Positions 28,921 to 39,109 of a DNA stretch of 39,695 nucleotides are shown piece after piece. This DNA comes from Gallionellales bacterium RIFCSPLOWO2_02_FULL_57_47 (GTDB taxonomy: Bacteria > Pseudomonadota > Gammaproteobacteria > Burkholderiales > Gallionellaceae): positions 1-39,695 of the forward strand of contig MGWZ01000110.1 in assembly GCA_001801175.1 (NCBI GenBank). The letters are read 5' to 3'. Position numbers and translations under genes: made by a program. The notes beneath the pieces are model-generated. The model was not told the origin of the DNA. It saw nothing but the letters and a program-made list of their open reading frames with translations, and ran no database searches. The stretch's first letter is position 1, and each line of letters opens with the position of its first letter.

Positions 28921-29655
28921 TTACAGTATACGGCGCCGTTTCAATCGCACCACCACCCAATACATCGCCAGCGCGGCGATTGCATGTTTGACGGTGTGTC
29001 CGCTGACCGCGCCGGTAAGTGCGGCAATCTGATGATCCATGAAATCGCACAACAAGGCCAGCAGGTAGAGGCCGATGACGGCCAGTATGTCCTTGTCGCC
29101 GCTGTAGCGCGGCGGATAAAGCCGGAGCAGCAGCGGGATCAGCAGCATCGGATAGAACTGTATCACGCCGTAGGCGCGCAGGTCGCCGCTGCTGTTTGCT
29201 TCGCTCCAGCCCCAGTAGATCACACTGCCCAGGCCGGCGGCGAACAGCAGCGGCAGCAGGCGCAGCCCGGCGGCCAGGCTGACGCGCTCGCTGATGATCG
29301 CGGCGAACAGGGACATCAGCGCCAGCGAAATCGCCGCACGGTCCCACACCAGCCGGCTGTTGTCGGGGGCCAGGTGATAGTAGCCCGAGCCGAGGCCGAC
29401 CAGGATCGCGGCGAAGAAGAACAGGCGGTAGGGCAGGGCTTCGCGCGCATCGATGAAGGCGCGCCGTCCCGCCTCGCCGGGCAGGAAACGCAGCCCCGCC
29501 AGTCCCGCCAGCGCAAACAGCACATTTGTGAATGTATCGAAGCAACCGGTTATGCCGAAGCAGGTATGCCGGTCGGCGAATTGATGATATTGCAGCGGCT
29601 GCGGGATGGGCGGCAGCAGCCATGCCAGCCCGCCACCGCAGCGGCGAGCAGCCAC
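28921..29655 (-). CDS. Ceramidase/CREST-superfamily-like membrane protein
   Basis: Multi-TM; GSGYYHLAPDNSRLVWDRAAISL and DFMDHQIAAL...GHTVKHAIAA (HxxxH). Confidence 0.7.
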   Translation of the reverse strand: MAARRCGGGLAWLLPPIPQPLQYHQFADRHTCFGITGCFDTFTNVLFALAGLAGLRFLPGEAGRRAFIDAREALPYRLFFFAAILVGLGSGYYHLAPDNSRLVWDRAAISLALMSLFAAIISERVSLAAGLRLLPLLFAAGLGSVIYWGWSEANSSGDLRAYGVIQFYPMLLIPLLLRLYPPRYSGDKDILAVIGLYLLALLCDFMDHQIAALTGAVSGHTVKHAIAALAMYWVVVRLKRRRIL

Positions 29656-29673
29656 AGGCCGAGAGCCCTCTTG

Positions 29674-30192
29674 TCAGGCCGGTGCGGCATCGAGGAGCTT
29701 TTGATAGAAGGCGAAATCGCCGGTGGAAAAACAGCAGAAAATCACTTCGCGGATCGAGTTGAGTTCCGGCAGCGATGATCTGACGGTTGCAACCGCGACG
29801 CGGGCGGCCAGTTCCACCGGGTAGCCGTAGACACCCGTGCTGATGCACGGGAACGCAATGGAATGTGCGTCATGTTCCGCGGCAACCCGCAGCGAGTTGC
29901 GGTAGCAGGAAGCCAGCAGCTCCGGCTCGCCCTGTTTGCCGCCATGCCACACCGGGCCGACGGTGTGGATCACGAACCTGGCCGGCAGTCGGTAGCCCCT
30001 GGTGAGCTTCGCTTCGCCGACCTTGCAGCCGCCAAGCAGGCGGCATTCACTCAGTAATTCCGGCCCGGCGGCGCGATGGATCGCCCCGTCCACGCCGCCG
30101 CCGCCGAGCAGCGAGGAGTTGGCCGCATTGACGATTGCATCAACCTTCAGCGTGGTGATGTCGCCTTGTATGGCTCGTAGCACGGATGTCAT
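29674..30192 (-). CDS. Macrodomain O-acetyl-ADP-ribose deacetylase
   Basis: [46 protein letters not shown]. Confidence 0.95.
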   Translation of the reverse strand: MTSVLRAIQGDITTLKVDAIVNAANSSLLGGGGVDGAIHRAAGPELLSECRLLGGCKVGEAKLTRGYRLPARFVIHTVGPVWHGGKQGEPELLASCYRNSLRVAAEHDAHSIAFPCISTGVYGYPVELAARVAVATVRSSLPELNSIREVIFCCFSTGDFAFYQKLLDAAPA

Positions 30193-30506
30193 GGACGGCT
30201 CCAATCTGTGGTCGGGATGCATTCCTCTTATGCGAGGATTAAACGCCTTATTTAGTCGCATCACAAGCGGCATCCGGCCCACCGATTTCCCTGCAGTCAT
30301 TGTATAGTAAGCACCTTGGCGCTTTAATTGAGGCAGACATGGCAGTCGAAACCGGACTCAAATTGCGCACCGCCCCGCAGCTGCTCGCCATGCTGAAGCG
30401 GCATCTGCTGCCCGGGAAACATCAAGACACGCGCCCTGTTACTCGTGGCCTGCACGGCATCTGCTACGATTCACCTGAACCCGGACTGCGCGCCAAGGCA
30501 CAATGA

Positions 30507-31931
<1,425 letters not shown>

Positions 31932-31950
31932 TTCTGGAAAAAACAACCGT

Positions 31951-32075
31951 CCACAGATTACACAGATTACGCGGGATTAAAAAGCAATTATCGGGATGAT
32001 CTGAGCAGCTATTCAAATGATGTATCAGTTATAGGCGACGGTTTCGAAATCTGTGTGAATCTGTGTAATCTGTGG
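31951..32075. repeat. Intergenic inverted repeat ccacagattacacagatt...aatctgtgtaatctgtgg
   Basis: Long inverted arms in atpD-atpC gap. Confidence 0.8.
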
Positions 32076-32104
32076 ATTGAAGTAGGGGCTTGAGGATAAT
32101 ACGA

Positions 32105-32512
32105 ATGAGAACCTTCACCATGCACCTGCAGAGCGCGACTCAATACGAGCGCATCGAGAACGTGGCCAGTTTCGTCGGCGAGGACGAGTCAGGCAGTTTC
32201 GGCATCCGCGCCCGCCATGCCCGCATGATGACTGCGCTGACATACGGCCTGGCGCGCTATCAGCTGCAGGACAGCAGTTGGCGTTATCTTGCCTTTCCGC
32301 GGGGTATCCTTTATTTTGTAAACAATGCGCTTTATATCAGCACGCGGCGCTTCCTGCACGACGCGGATTACCAGCGCATCAGCAAGGGGTTGCTGGAGCA
32401 ACTGCTCAAGGAAGAGGAAGAGCTGCGGGTAATCAGGGAAAGCCTGTATCGTCTGGAGCAGGAGATGTTCCGGCGTTTATGGCGGATGGGGCGACACGGA
32501 GCCGGAACATGA
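32105..32512 (+). CDS. atpC: N-ATPase subunit epsilon
   Basis: Follows atpD; GSFGIRARHARMMTALTYGLARYQL. Confidence 0.75.
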   Translation: MRTFTMHLQSATQYERIENVASFVGEDESGSFGIRARHARMMTALTYGLARYQLQDSSWRYLAFPRGILYFVNNALYISTRRFLHDADYQRISKGLLEQLLKEEEELRVIRESLYRLEQEMFRRLWRMGRHGAGT

Positions 32513-32781
32513 ACGACGAACAGTTGCGCAGGTCGGTGGAGAAACAGGTGAAGCGCATGCAGCGCGCAGAAAAGGAACGTCCCACGCTGCTGGCGCAGTC
32601 GGTGTTCATGGGTACGCTGGCGCTGTTGTTCGTGCTGCCGGTGATCGCCGGCGCATACCTCGGCAGCTGGCTGGACGGCATGGCACAGGGTTATTCGATC
32701 CGCTGGACGATAGGGCTGATCTTTATCGGATTGATTGTCGGCATCATCAATGTCTATATGTATATCCGGGAGCATGAGTGA
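32509..32781 (+). CDS. N-ATPase AtpQ/AtpI-like membrane protein
   Basis: Start overlaps atpC stop; GTLALLFVLPVIAGAYLGSWLD...IGLIFIGLIVGIINVYMYI. Confidence 0.8.
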   Translation: MNDEQLRRSVEKQVKRMQRAEKERPTLLAQSVFMGTLALLFVLPVIAGAYLGSWLDGMAQGYSIRWTIGLIFIGLIVGIINVYMYIREHE

Positions 32782-32896
32782 TTGTAACCCCTATAAATCC
32801 ATTTTCCGGGCGAATCGCGGCGTCGCGTGCTCGCTCACTCCTCGCCTATCAATCCGATATGTGGCTTCAACATAACCTGAAGGTTAGTTTACGCCG

Positions 32897-32921
32897 CAAC
32901 ATGCCGCTATGCGGCGTGTTG
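32897..32921. repeat. Hairpin caacatgccgc-tat-gcggcgtgttg in atpQ-atpB gap
   Basis: 11-bp arms, with one G.T/T.G-type mismatch position, 3-nt loop. Confidence 0.7.
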
Positions 32922-33082
32922 TCTCGTCGTTTGCTGCGCGGCTCCTTGCGGTGCCCGCGCGACACGGTGGGGCGGAGCCCTCTGGTGCGGGAGCGCGGAG
33001 CAGCAGGCCTGCCCGCCCCGGATGCTTCGCATCGCCGTGTCCGGCCTGCCATCCCACAAAATGAATTTCTAGAGGTTCCCTG

Positions 33083-33772
33083 ATGGAAGCGGCAGCCGTC
33101 TGGTTTCATATCGGGCCGTTCGCAATCTCCTCCATCGTGGCGACCACCTGGGGGATGATGCTGGCGCTGGCGATGTTCTGCTGGCTCGCCACGCGGCGTT
33201 TGACGCTCGATCCCGGCCCGTTGCAGACCATGCTGGAAGGCGCGGTTTCCGCGATCGAGGCGGCGATAGCCGCGGTGCTGCCGGAGCGCGCGCAACTGCT
33301 GCTGCCGTTCATCGGCACGCTGTGGATCTACATCGTGATTGCCAATCTGCTCGGCCTGGTGCCGGGGCTCAGTTCGCCGACGGGGAATCTGTCGGTGACC
33401 TCCGGTCTCGCGCTGCTGGTGTTCCTGTCGGTACACTGGTTCGGCGTGCGCAGCGAAGGGTTGCGCAGCTATCTCAAACACTATCTCAGCCCCACCCCGA
33501 TCCTGCTGCCGTTTCATCTGATCAGCGAAGTGACGCGCACCGTTGCGCTGGCGGTGCGTTTGTTCGGTAATATCATGAGCCTGGAAATGGCGGCTTTGCT
33601 GGTGTTGCTGGTGGCCGGGCTGCTGGTGCCGGTGCCGCTGCTGATGCTGCATATCGTCGAGGCGGTGGTGCAGGCGTATATTTTCGGCATGCTGGCGCTG
33701 ATCTATGTGGCGGGTGCGATGCAATCGCAGCAGAATCTTGAACGGAACGAGGAGGGGGATGGCAATGAATGA
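33083..33772 (+). CDS. atpB: N-ATPase subunit a
   Basis: ISEVTRTVALAVRLFGNIMSLEMAALL stator-Arg helix. Confidence 0.9.
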   Translation: MEAAAVWFHIGPFAISSIVATTWGMMLALAMFCWLATRRLTLDPGPLQTMLEGAVSAIEAAIAAVLPERAQLLLPFIGTLWIYIVIANLLGLVPGLSSPTGNLSVTSGLALLVFLSVHWFGVRSEGLRSYLKHYLSPTPILLPFHLISEVTRTVALAVRLFGNIMSLEMAALLVLLVAGLLVPVPLLMLHIVEAVVQAYIFGMLALIYVAGAMQSQQNLERNEEGDGNE

Positions 33773-34031
33773 CATGACATGGTTTACGGTACTTTCCACC
33801 GTAGGGGCGGCCTTGGCGATTGCGCTGGGCGTGATGTTCCCGGCGCTGGCGATGGGGCGCGCAGTCAGCCAGGCACTGGATGCGCTGGCACGCCAGCCGG
33901 AAGCAGAGAAATCGATCACGCGGACTTTATTCATCGGCCTCGCGATGATCGAATCGCTGGCGATTTACGTGCTGGTGATCGTGCTGATCATCCTGTTCCG
34001 CAACCCCCTGCTGCAATACCTGATCAAGTAA
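33759..34031 (+). CDS. atpE: N-ATPase subunit c
   Basis: MAMNDMTWF...PALAMGRAVSQALDALARQPEA...GLAMIESLAIYVLVIVLIILF; overlaps atpB end. Confidence 0.9.
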   Translation: MAMNDMTWFTVLSTVGAALAIALGVMFPALAMGRAVSQALDALARQPEAEKSITRTLFIGLAMIESLAIYVLVIVLIILFRNPLLQYLIK

Positions 34032-34042
34032 GCGGGCTGACC

Positions 34043-34792
34043 GTGGAATTCGACTGGACGACCTTCATTCTCGAGATTATCAACTTCCTGATCCTGGTCT
34101 GGATCCTGAAGCGGTTTTTGTATCGCCCGGTGCTCGGGGTGGTTGCCCGACGCCGCGCCGGCATCGAGAAGATGCTGGCCGATGCCAAACGCATCGAAGC
34201 CGAAGCGGGCGAACTCAAGCAGCAGAACGAGCGCCGTATCGCGCAATGGGAGGGAGAAAAGGAGGCAGCGCAGGCGCGGCTGCGCGAGGAGCTGGCGGCG
34301 GAGCGCGGGCGCTTGATGGCCGCGCTGGAGGCCTCGATCGCCGAGGAGCGCGAACGGCGGCGCGTTCTGGACGAGCGGCGCCAGCATGATTTCCGGCGCG
34401 CGCTTGAGGAGCAGGGCATCGCGCAGGGTGCGGCGTTTTCCGCCAGGTTGCTGGCGCGACTCGCCACGCCGGAACTGGAAGCGCGGCTGTACGCGCTGCT
34501 GCTGGAGGATTTGCGCAGCCTGCGCGCCGAGGACAGGCGCGCCGTGGCGGATGCCGCCGCTGCGCCCGGATTGGAGCTCAAGATACAGAGCGCATTTGCG
34601 CTCGACGAAGGCAGGCGCGACGAACTGGCGCGCACGCTGGCCGAGGTGACGGGACAGATGCTGCCGGTCGAGTACCGCGAGAATCCGGAATTGCTGGCGG
34701 GATTCCAGGTGAGCATCGGGCCGTGGATACTGCACGCCAACCTGCGCGACGAATTGAAATTTTTCAGCGGCGCGTTGCGTCATGCCGGGTGA
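34043..34792 (+). CDS. atpF: N-ATPase subunit b with delta-like C-terminal region (GTG start)
   Basis: EFDWTTFILEIINFLILVWILKRFLYRPVL..., C-terminus DELARTLAEVTGQMLPVEYRENPELLAGFQVSIG. Confidence 0.85.
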   Translation: MEFDWTTFILEIINFLILVWILKRFLYRPVLGVVARRRAGIEKMLADAKRIEAEAGELKQQNERRIAQWEGEKEAAQARLREELAAERGRLMAALEASIAEERERRRVLDERRQHDFRRALEEQGIAQGAAFSARLLARLATPELEARLYALLLEDLRSLRAEDRRAVADAAAAPGLELKIQSAFALDEGRRDELARTLAEVTGQMLPVEYRENPELLAGFQVSIGPWILHANLRDELKFFSGALRHAG

Positions 34793-34810
34793 AAAGCTGA
34801 CGACTATTTA

Positions 34811-35203
34811 CCACGAAGATCACGAAGGGCACGAAGATGGAGTTTGATGTGCTTTCCAACCGGGTGATTGGGCTTGCGATCGAAATGCATCGTGAGCTTG
34901 GGCCTGGGTTGCTGGAGTCGACTTATGAAAAATGTCCGGCTCACGAGTTGACGGGGTTCAGTACAGGGCCGCTTATCAATTTCAATACGGGGCTGCTGAA
35001 AAATGGCATTAAACGCTTTGTGCTGTAATGCTCGACCCTTCGCGATCTTCGTGGCCTTAATACGGCAGTTGAACCACGAAGGGCACGAAGACCGCGAAGA
35101 AAAACAAAAGCTTGTTTTGAGAATGCCAATCACCTTGCGGTTAAGTGTCAAAAGGCATGTAGCCCCTATGAAAAATCTTCGTGACTTCGGTGTTCTTCGT
35201 GGT
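34811..35203. repeat. Intergenic element bounded by accacgaag / cttcgtggt inverted termini
   Basis: CACGAAG direct/inverted repeats at 34811-34836, 35044-35054, 35072-35099, 35177-35203 between atpF and atpA. Confidence 0.7.
34837..35028 (+). pseudogene. Internally deleted GxxExxY-family gene
   Basis: [38 protein letters not shown] (GxxExxY N-terminus) joined to [18 protein letters not shown] (typical C-terminus); central part missing. Confidence 0.75.
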
Positions 35204-35225
35204 GAAATGCCTTTTTTTATGGTGA

Positions 35226-36716
35226 ATGGTTATGTCGGTCGCTGATTCGCCGCTTGCCGCTCAGGCGCAATGGCTGGCGCAGTATCGTTATGCGCTGCGT
35301 TTGTCGGAGCAGGGCACGGTGGTTTCGGTCGGCGACGGCATTGCCTGGATCAGCGGGCTGCCTTCGGCCAGCATGGATGAAATCGTGCAACTCGAAGATG
35401 GCAGCAGCGCGCTGGTATTCCACCTGGCGCGCAACCGGATCGGGGCGATCCTGCTGCGCCAGACCGAGCGGCTGACCGCGGGCACGCCGGCCTTCCTGAC
35501 CGGCAGGCGGCTGAGCATCGGGGTCGGCGACGAATTGCTGGGCAGGGTGATCGATCCGCTCGGCGCTCCGCTCGACGATGGCGGGCAACTCGCGCCCGCG
35601 ACGCACCGTTTGCTCGACGTTCGCTCGCCGCCCATCATCGCGCGGGATTTTGTGACGCAGCCGCTGTACACCGGCAACAAGATCGTCGACACCTTGATTC
35701 CCATCGGCAAAGGCCAGCGCCAGTTGCTTATCGGCGACAACAGCAGCGGCAAGAGCGCGCTTGCGGTCGATACCGTGATCAATCAGCGCGGCAAGAACGT
35801 CTATTGCGTGTACGTATTGATCGGGCAGAAACGATCGGCTGTGGTGAATACCATTGAAACCTTGCGCCATTCCGGCGCGCTGGCCTATACCACGATAGTG
35901 GCGGCGGAGGCGACTGCCATGCCCGGCCTCAAATATCTGGCACCGTTCGCCGGTTGCACCGTCGCCGAGGCGTGGATGTCCGAAGGGCGGGACACGCTGA
36001 TTATCTACGACGACCTGACCACCCATGCGCGCAGCTACCGCGAGCTTTCGCTGCTGCTGCGCCGCCCGCCGGGGCGCGAGGCCTATCCCGGCGATATTTT
36101 TTACCTGCATGCGCGGCTGCTGGAGCGTTCCACCCGCCTGTCGGCGAAGCAGGGCGGGGGCAGCATGACCGCACTGCCGATCATCGAAACCGAACAGGGC
36201 GAGATCGCATCCTACATCCCGACCAACCTGATTTCGATTACCGACGGACAGGTTTATCTGGATCACGATCTGCTTGCGCGCGGTTTCCTGCCGGCGATAG
36301 ACGTCACCCGCTCGGTTTCGCGCATCGGCGGCAATGCCCAGCATCCCAGCATAAAAAAGGAAGCGGGGCGGATGAAGCTGGACTACCTGCAGTTCCTCGA
36401 ACTGGAGGTGTTCACCCGTTTCGGCTCGCGGCTGGAGGCCAGCATGGAAGCGCGCATCCGGCGCGGCCAGATGCTGCGCGAAATGCTCAAGCAGGATTTG
36501 CTCGCGCCCCTGCCGATCGAGTTCCAGATGGCATGGCTGGTGGCCTACAACGAGGGGCTGTTCGATAACGTCGAGCTGGGGCGGGTGAAGTCGCGCATGG
36601 CACTGCTGCAACGGCAGGTGGAACGCGCCGGATTGAGTATAGACGAAGGGCGCGACCAGTGGAAAAGCCTGGTGCACGCGTGGCTGAGCGAAGCGGCGGC
36701 TTCAGAGGCCGCTTAA
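35226..36716 (+). CDS. atpA: N-type F-ATPase subunit alpha
   Basis: GDNSSGKSA Walker A-like, [43 protein letters not shown]. Confidence 0.95.
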   Translation: MVMSVADSPLAAQAQWLAQYRYALRLSEQGTVVSVGDGIAWISGLPSASMDEIVQLEDGSSALVFHLARNRIGAILLRQTERLTAGTPAFLTGRRLSIGVGDELLGRVIDPLGAPLDDGGQLAPATHRLLDVRSPPIIARDFVTQPLYTGNKIVDTLIPIGKGQRQLLIGDNSSGKSALAVDTVINQRGKNVYCVYVLIGQKRSAVVNTIETLRHSGALAYTTIVAAEATAMPGLKYLAPFAGCTVAEAWMSEGRDTLIIYDDLTTHARSYRELSLLLRRPPGREAYPGDIFYLHARLLERSTRLSAKQGGGSMTALPIIETEQGEIASYIPTNLISITDGQVYLDHDLLARGFLPAIDVTRSVSRIGGNAQHPSIKKEAGRMKLDYLQFLELEVFTRFGSRLEASMEARIRRGQMLREMLKQDLLAPLPIEFQMAWLVAYNEGLFDNVELGRVKSRMALLQRQVERAGLSIDEGRDQWKSLVHAWLSEAAASEAA

Positions 36717-36736
36717 GGCTCAAATTACTCATTTGA

Positions 36737-36926
36737 ACCACGAAGAACTGATAAAACTACTAGCCATTCCACCAGGCGACCAAAAAAACGGTCTCCAAGT
36801 GTCTGGTTAACGAAGCGCATGAAGAAAAACAATGTATTACCAAAAAATTGTAGCCACCTTGCCGGTGGGCGTTCAATGTCGTGCAACTCCAGGTGGAATC
36901 TTTGTGATCTCCGCGTTCTTCGTGGT
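36737..36926. repeat. Second intergenic element with accacgaag / cttcgtggt termini
   Basis: Termini match those of the atpF-atpA gap element. Confidence 0.6.
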
Positions 36927-36940
36927 GAAGCGGGTTTCAA

Positions 36941-37810
36941 ATGAGCAAACGGCGTGAGGTGAAAGAGCGTCTGGCGACGCTGGACGAAATCGACGGCATC
37001 ATGGTCGCGATGAAAAACCTGGCCCTGCTGGAAACGCGCAGGCTGGAGTCCTTTCTTGCCACGCAGCGCCGTGCGGTCAACAGCATCGAGGCGGCTGCGC
37101 AGGACTTCCTGAGCTTCTATCCGGAAACTGCGGCACATCCAGGCGGCATGCGGCAACTGCTGCTGGTGATCGGTTCCGAGCGCGGCCTGTGCGGCGATTT
37201 CAACGAAACGCTGCTGGCGCCGCTCGGCGCCGCCATGCGGCAGGAGGATACGCTGCCGGTGGTGGTGGGGCGCAGGCTGGAGGCCAAGTTGCAGGGTGAT
37301 CAGCGCATCGCCGCCTTCGTCGAAGGCCCTGGTGTGGTCGAGGAAGTGCCGGCGGCGCTGGTGCGGCTGGCCGGGGTGTTGGGCGAGTTGCAGCAGCAGC
37401 GCCCGGAGGAAGCGTGGCGTATCGGCGCGCTGTACCACGACGACGAAAGCGGCGTGGCGCGGCTGCGCCAGTTGCTGCCGCTGGAGGCGCCCGAAGCGAA
37501 GCCGGCATACTCGCATCCGCCGCTGCTCAACCTGGAGCCGGCGCAGTTCCTGGCGCAGCTCACCAGCCAGTATCTTTACGCCGTGCTGCACGAGGTGTTT
37601 TACGCTTCGCTGATGGCGGAAAACCGCAAGCGGCTGGAGCACATGGACAGCGCCATCCGCCGCCTGGAGAAGGACGAAGCTAAATTGCGGCTGCGCTACA
37701 ACGCGCTGCGCCAGGAGGAGATTATCGAGGAAATCGAGATCATCATGCTGAGCGTCGAGGCGTTGACGGGCAAGGATGATGATCCTGAAAAACAGCAGTC
37801 AGCCGTATAA
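36941..37810 (+). CDS. atpG: N-type F-ATPase subunit gamma
   Basis: SERGLCGDFNETL, C-terminal RYNALRQEEIIEEIEIIMLSVEAL. Confidence 0.92.
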   Translation: MSKRREVKERLATLDEIDGIMVAMKNLALLETRRLESFLATQRRAVNSIEAAAQDFLSFYPETAAHPGGMRQLLLVIGSERGLCGDFNETLLAPLGAAMRQEDTLPVVVGRRLEAKLQGDQRIAAFVEGPGVVEEVPAALVRLAGVLGELQQQRPEEAWRIGALYHDDESGVARLRQLLPLEAPEAKPAYSHPPLLNLEPAQFLAQLTSQYLYAVLHEVFYASLMAENRKRLEHMDSAIRRLEKDEAKLRLRYNALRQEEIIEEIEIIMLSVEALTGKDDDPEKQQSAV

Positions 37811-37830
37811 CCAGCGAGCTGGCTGCCAGT

Positions 37831-38349
37831 TTATCCGGCTGCTGCGCGCCTGCCGGAAAGTATAGTCCTCCAGGCGTTTTGTTTTTGCTCGTACGACATG
37901 GAGGCGTTCGCGGGGCTGGTCGACGGCAGGCGCAGGAAATGCAGCGGCCGGTTTACAGGCAGCGGATTTACGTGCCTGTGGAAGCATTGTTCAGCCATCG
38001 TGCCGTTGAAAAAGACATGGGTGATGTGCGAATGAGCGTGGAAGAATGACGCGAAGTCGTTAGCGCAGATCGAATCCGCTTCGATATCGGCATCCATGCT
38101 GCTGCGCCGCCTGCATGAGGCGAGCACATCCCACACTGCGATACCGGCGGATTTCAGTTTTTTGATGCGCGCTTCGTATGGCAGGAACGGTGCGGCGCCG
38201 ACCAGTTCGCCCATGATGGTCCAGAAGGCGTTGCGCGGATGCGCATAATATTGCCCGGCCCGCAATGATTCCTTGCCCGGCATGCTGCCGAGGATCAGGA
38301 TGTGCGCGGTCGGGTTTTCGATAGGCGGGAAGCATTGGATGTGCGGCAT
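37831..38349 (-). CDS. DNA-deoxyinosine (hypoxanthine-DNA) glycosylase, UDG superfamily
   Basis: ILGSMPGKESLRAGQYYAHPRNAFW, FNGTMAEQCF, RLPSTSPANA. Confidence 0.88.
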   Translation of the reverse strand: MPHIQCFPPIENPTAHILILGSMPGKESLRAGQYYAHPRNAFWTIMGELVGAAPFLPYEARIKKLKSAGIAVWDVLASCRRRSSMDADIEADSICANDFASFFHAHSHITHVFFNGTMAEQCFHRHVNPLPVNRPLHFLRLPSTSPANASMSYEQKQNAWRTILSGRRAAAG

Positions 38350-38377
38350 AATTTTCAGGATGAATGATTCGAAATAT

Positions 38378-38430
38378 TGTAGGGTGCATTCCATGCACCG
38401 TTACCATTGGTGCATAGAATGCACCCTACA
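38378..38430. repeat. Palindromic repeat tgtagggtgcattccatgcacc...ggtgcatagaatgcaccctaca
   Basis: Near-perfect inverted repeat. Confidence 0.85.
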
Positions 38431-38448
38431 AGGCGTTGCTGTTTTGAA

Positions 38449-39096
38449 TTACAGATGCTGCGCGAACCAGTCGGCTGCCTTGCTTGCCGCCTGCTGCAGC
38501 GTGCCGGGTTCTTCGAACAAGTGGGTCGCGCCGGGTACCAGGGTAAGCTTCTTCTCGCAGCCCATCAGCGCATAGGCCTGCTGGTTCAACTCGATCACGC
38601 CGTAGTCAGCCGCGCCGACGATGAGCAGGGTCGGTGCGGTCACGCCGCTCAGGGCAACCTCTCCGGCCAGGTCGGGGCGTCCGCCGCGCGATACCACGGC
38701 GGTGATTTTCGTGCCTGTTTTTGCAGCGGCCAGCAATGCCGCTGCCTGCAATGCCGCCGCCGCGCCGGTGCTGGCGCCGAAATAACCGAGGTGCATGGTT
38801 TGTGTGGCCGGGTTGGCCTGCAGCCAGGCCGTGGCGGCCAGCAGGCGGTGGGTGAGCAGCGCGATGTCGAAGCGCGTCTCGTAATCCTGGTCTTCTTCGC
38901 GTGTCAGCAGGTCGAACAACAGCGTGCCGATTCCGCGTTGCTGCAGCACCTCGGCGACATAGGTGTTGCGCGGGCTGAAGCGGCTGCTGCCGCTGCCGTG
39001 GGCGAACAGCACCACGCCCTTTGCGGATGGCGGCAGGACCAGCTCGCCATCGAGCTGGACCTTGTCGGCTGGTACCGGAATACGCACGGCGCTCAT
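38449..39096 (-). CDS. Dienelactone hydrolase/alpha-beta hydrolase family protein
   Basis: VVLFAHGSGSSRFSPRN, LGYFGASTGAAAAL, APTLLIVGAADYGV, GATHLFEE. Confidence 0.85.
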   Translation of the reverse strand: MSAVRIPVPADKVQLDGELVLPPSAKGVVLFAHGSGSSRFSPRNTYVAEVLQQRGIGTLLFDLLTREEDQDYETRFDIALLTHRLLAATAWLQANPATQTMHLGYFGASTGAAAALQAAALLAAAKTGTKITAVVSRGGRPDLAGEVALSGVTAPTLLIVGAADYGVIELNQQAYALMGCEKKLTLVPGATHLFEEPGTLQQAASKAADWFAQHL

Positions 39097-39109
39097 GGCG
39101 ATCCTCCTG

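Noticed and set aside
30339-30506. Short [27 protein letters not shown]... upstream of atpD
   Set aside because: Too short, no recognised family; cannot separate from chance ORF.
32778-33083. ORF in the atpR position considered as a divergent AtpR
   Set aside because: Arg-rich, lacks hydrophobic segments expected of AtpR, and spans a hairpin; more likely non-coding.
32867-33934. 355-aa minus-strand ORF across atpQ-atpB gap and atpB
   Set aside because: His/Gln-rich antisense translation of atpB; not evidence of a replacement gene for atpR.
35217-36677. 486-aa minus-strand ORF opposite atpA
   Set aside because: Antisense shadow of atpA; composition consistent with reverse reading of GC-rich codons.
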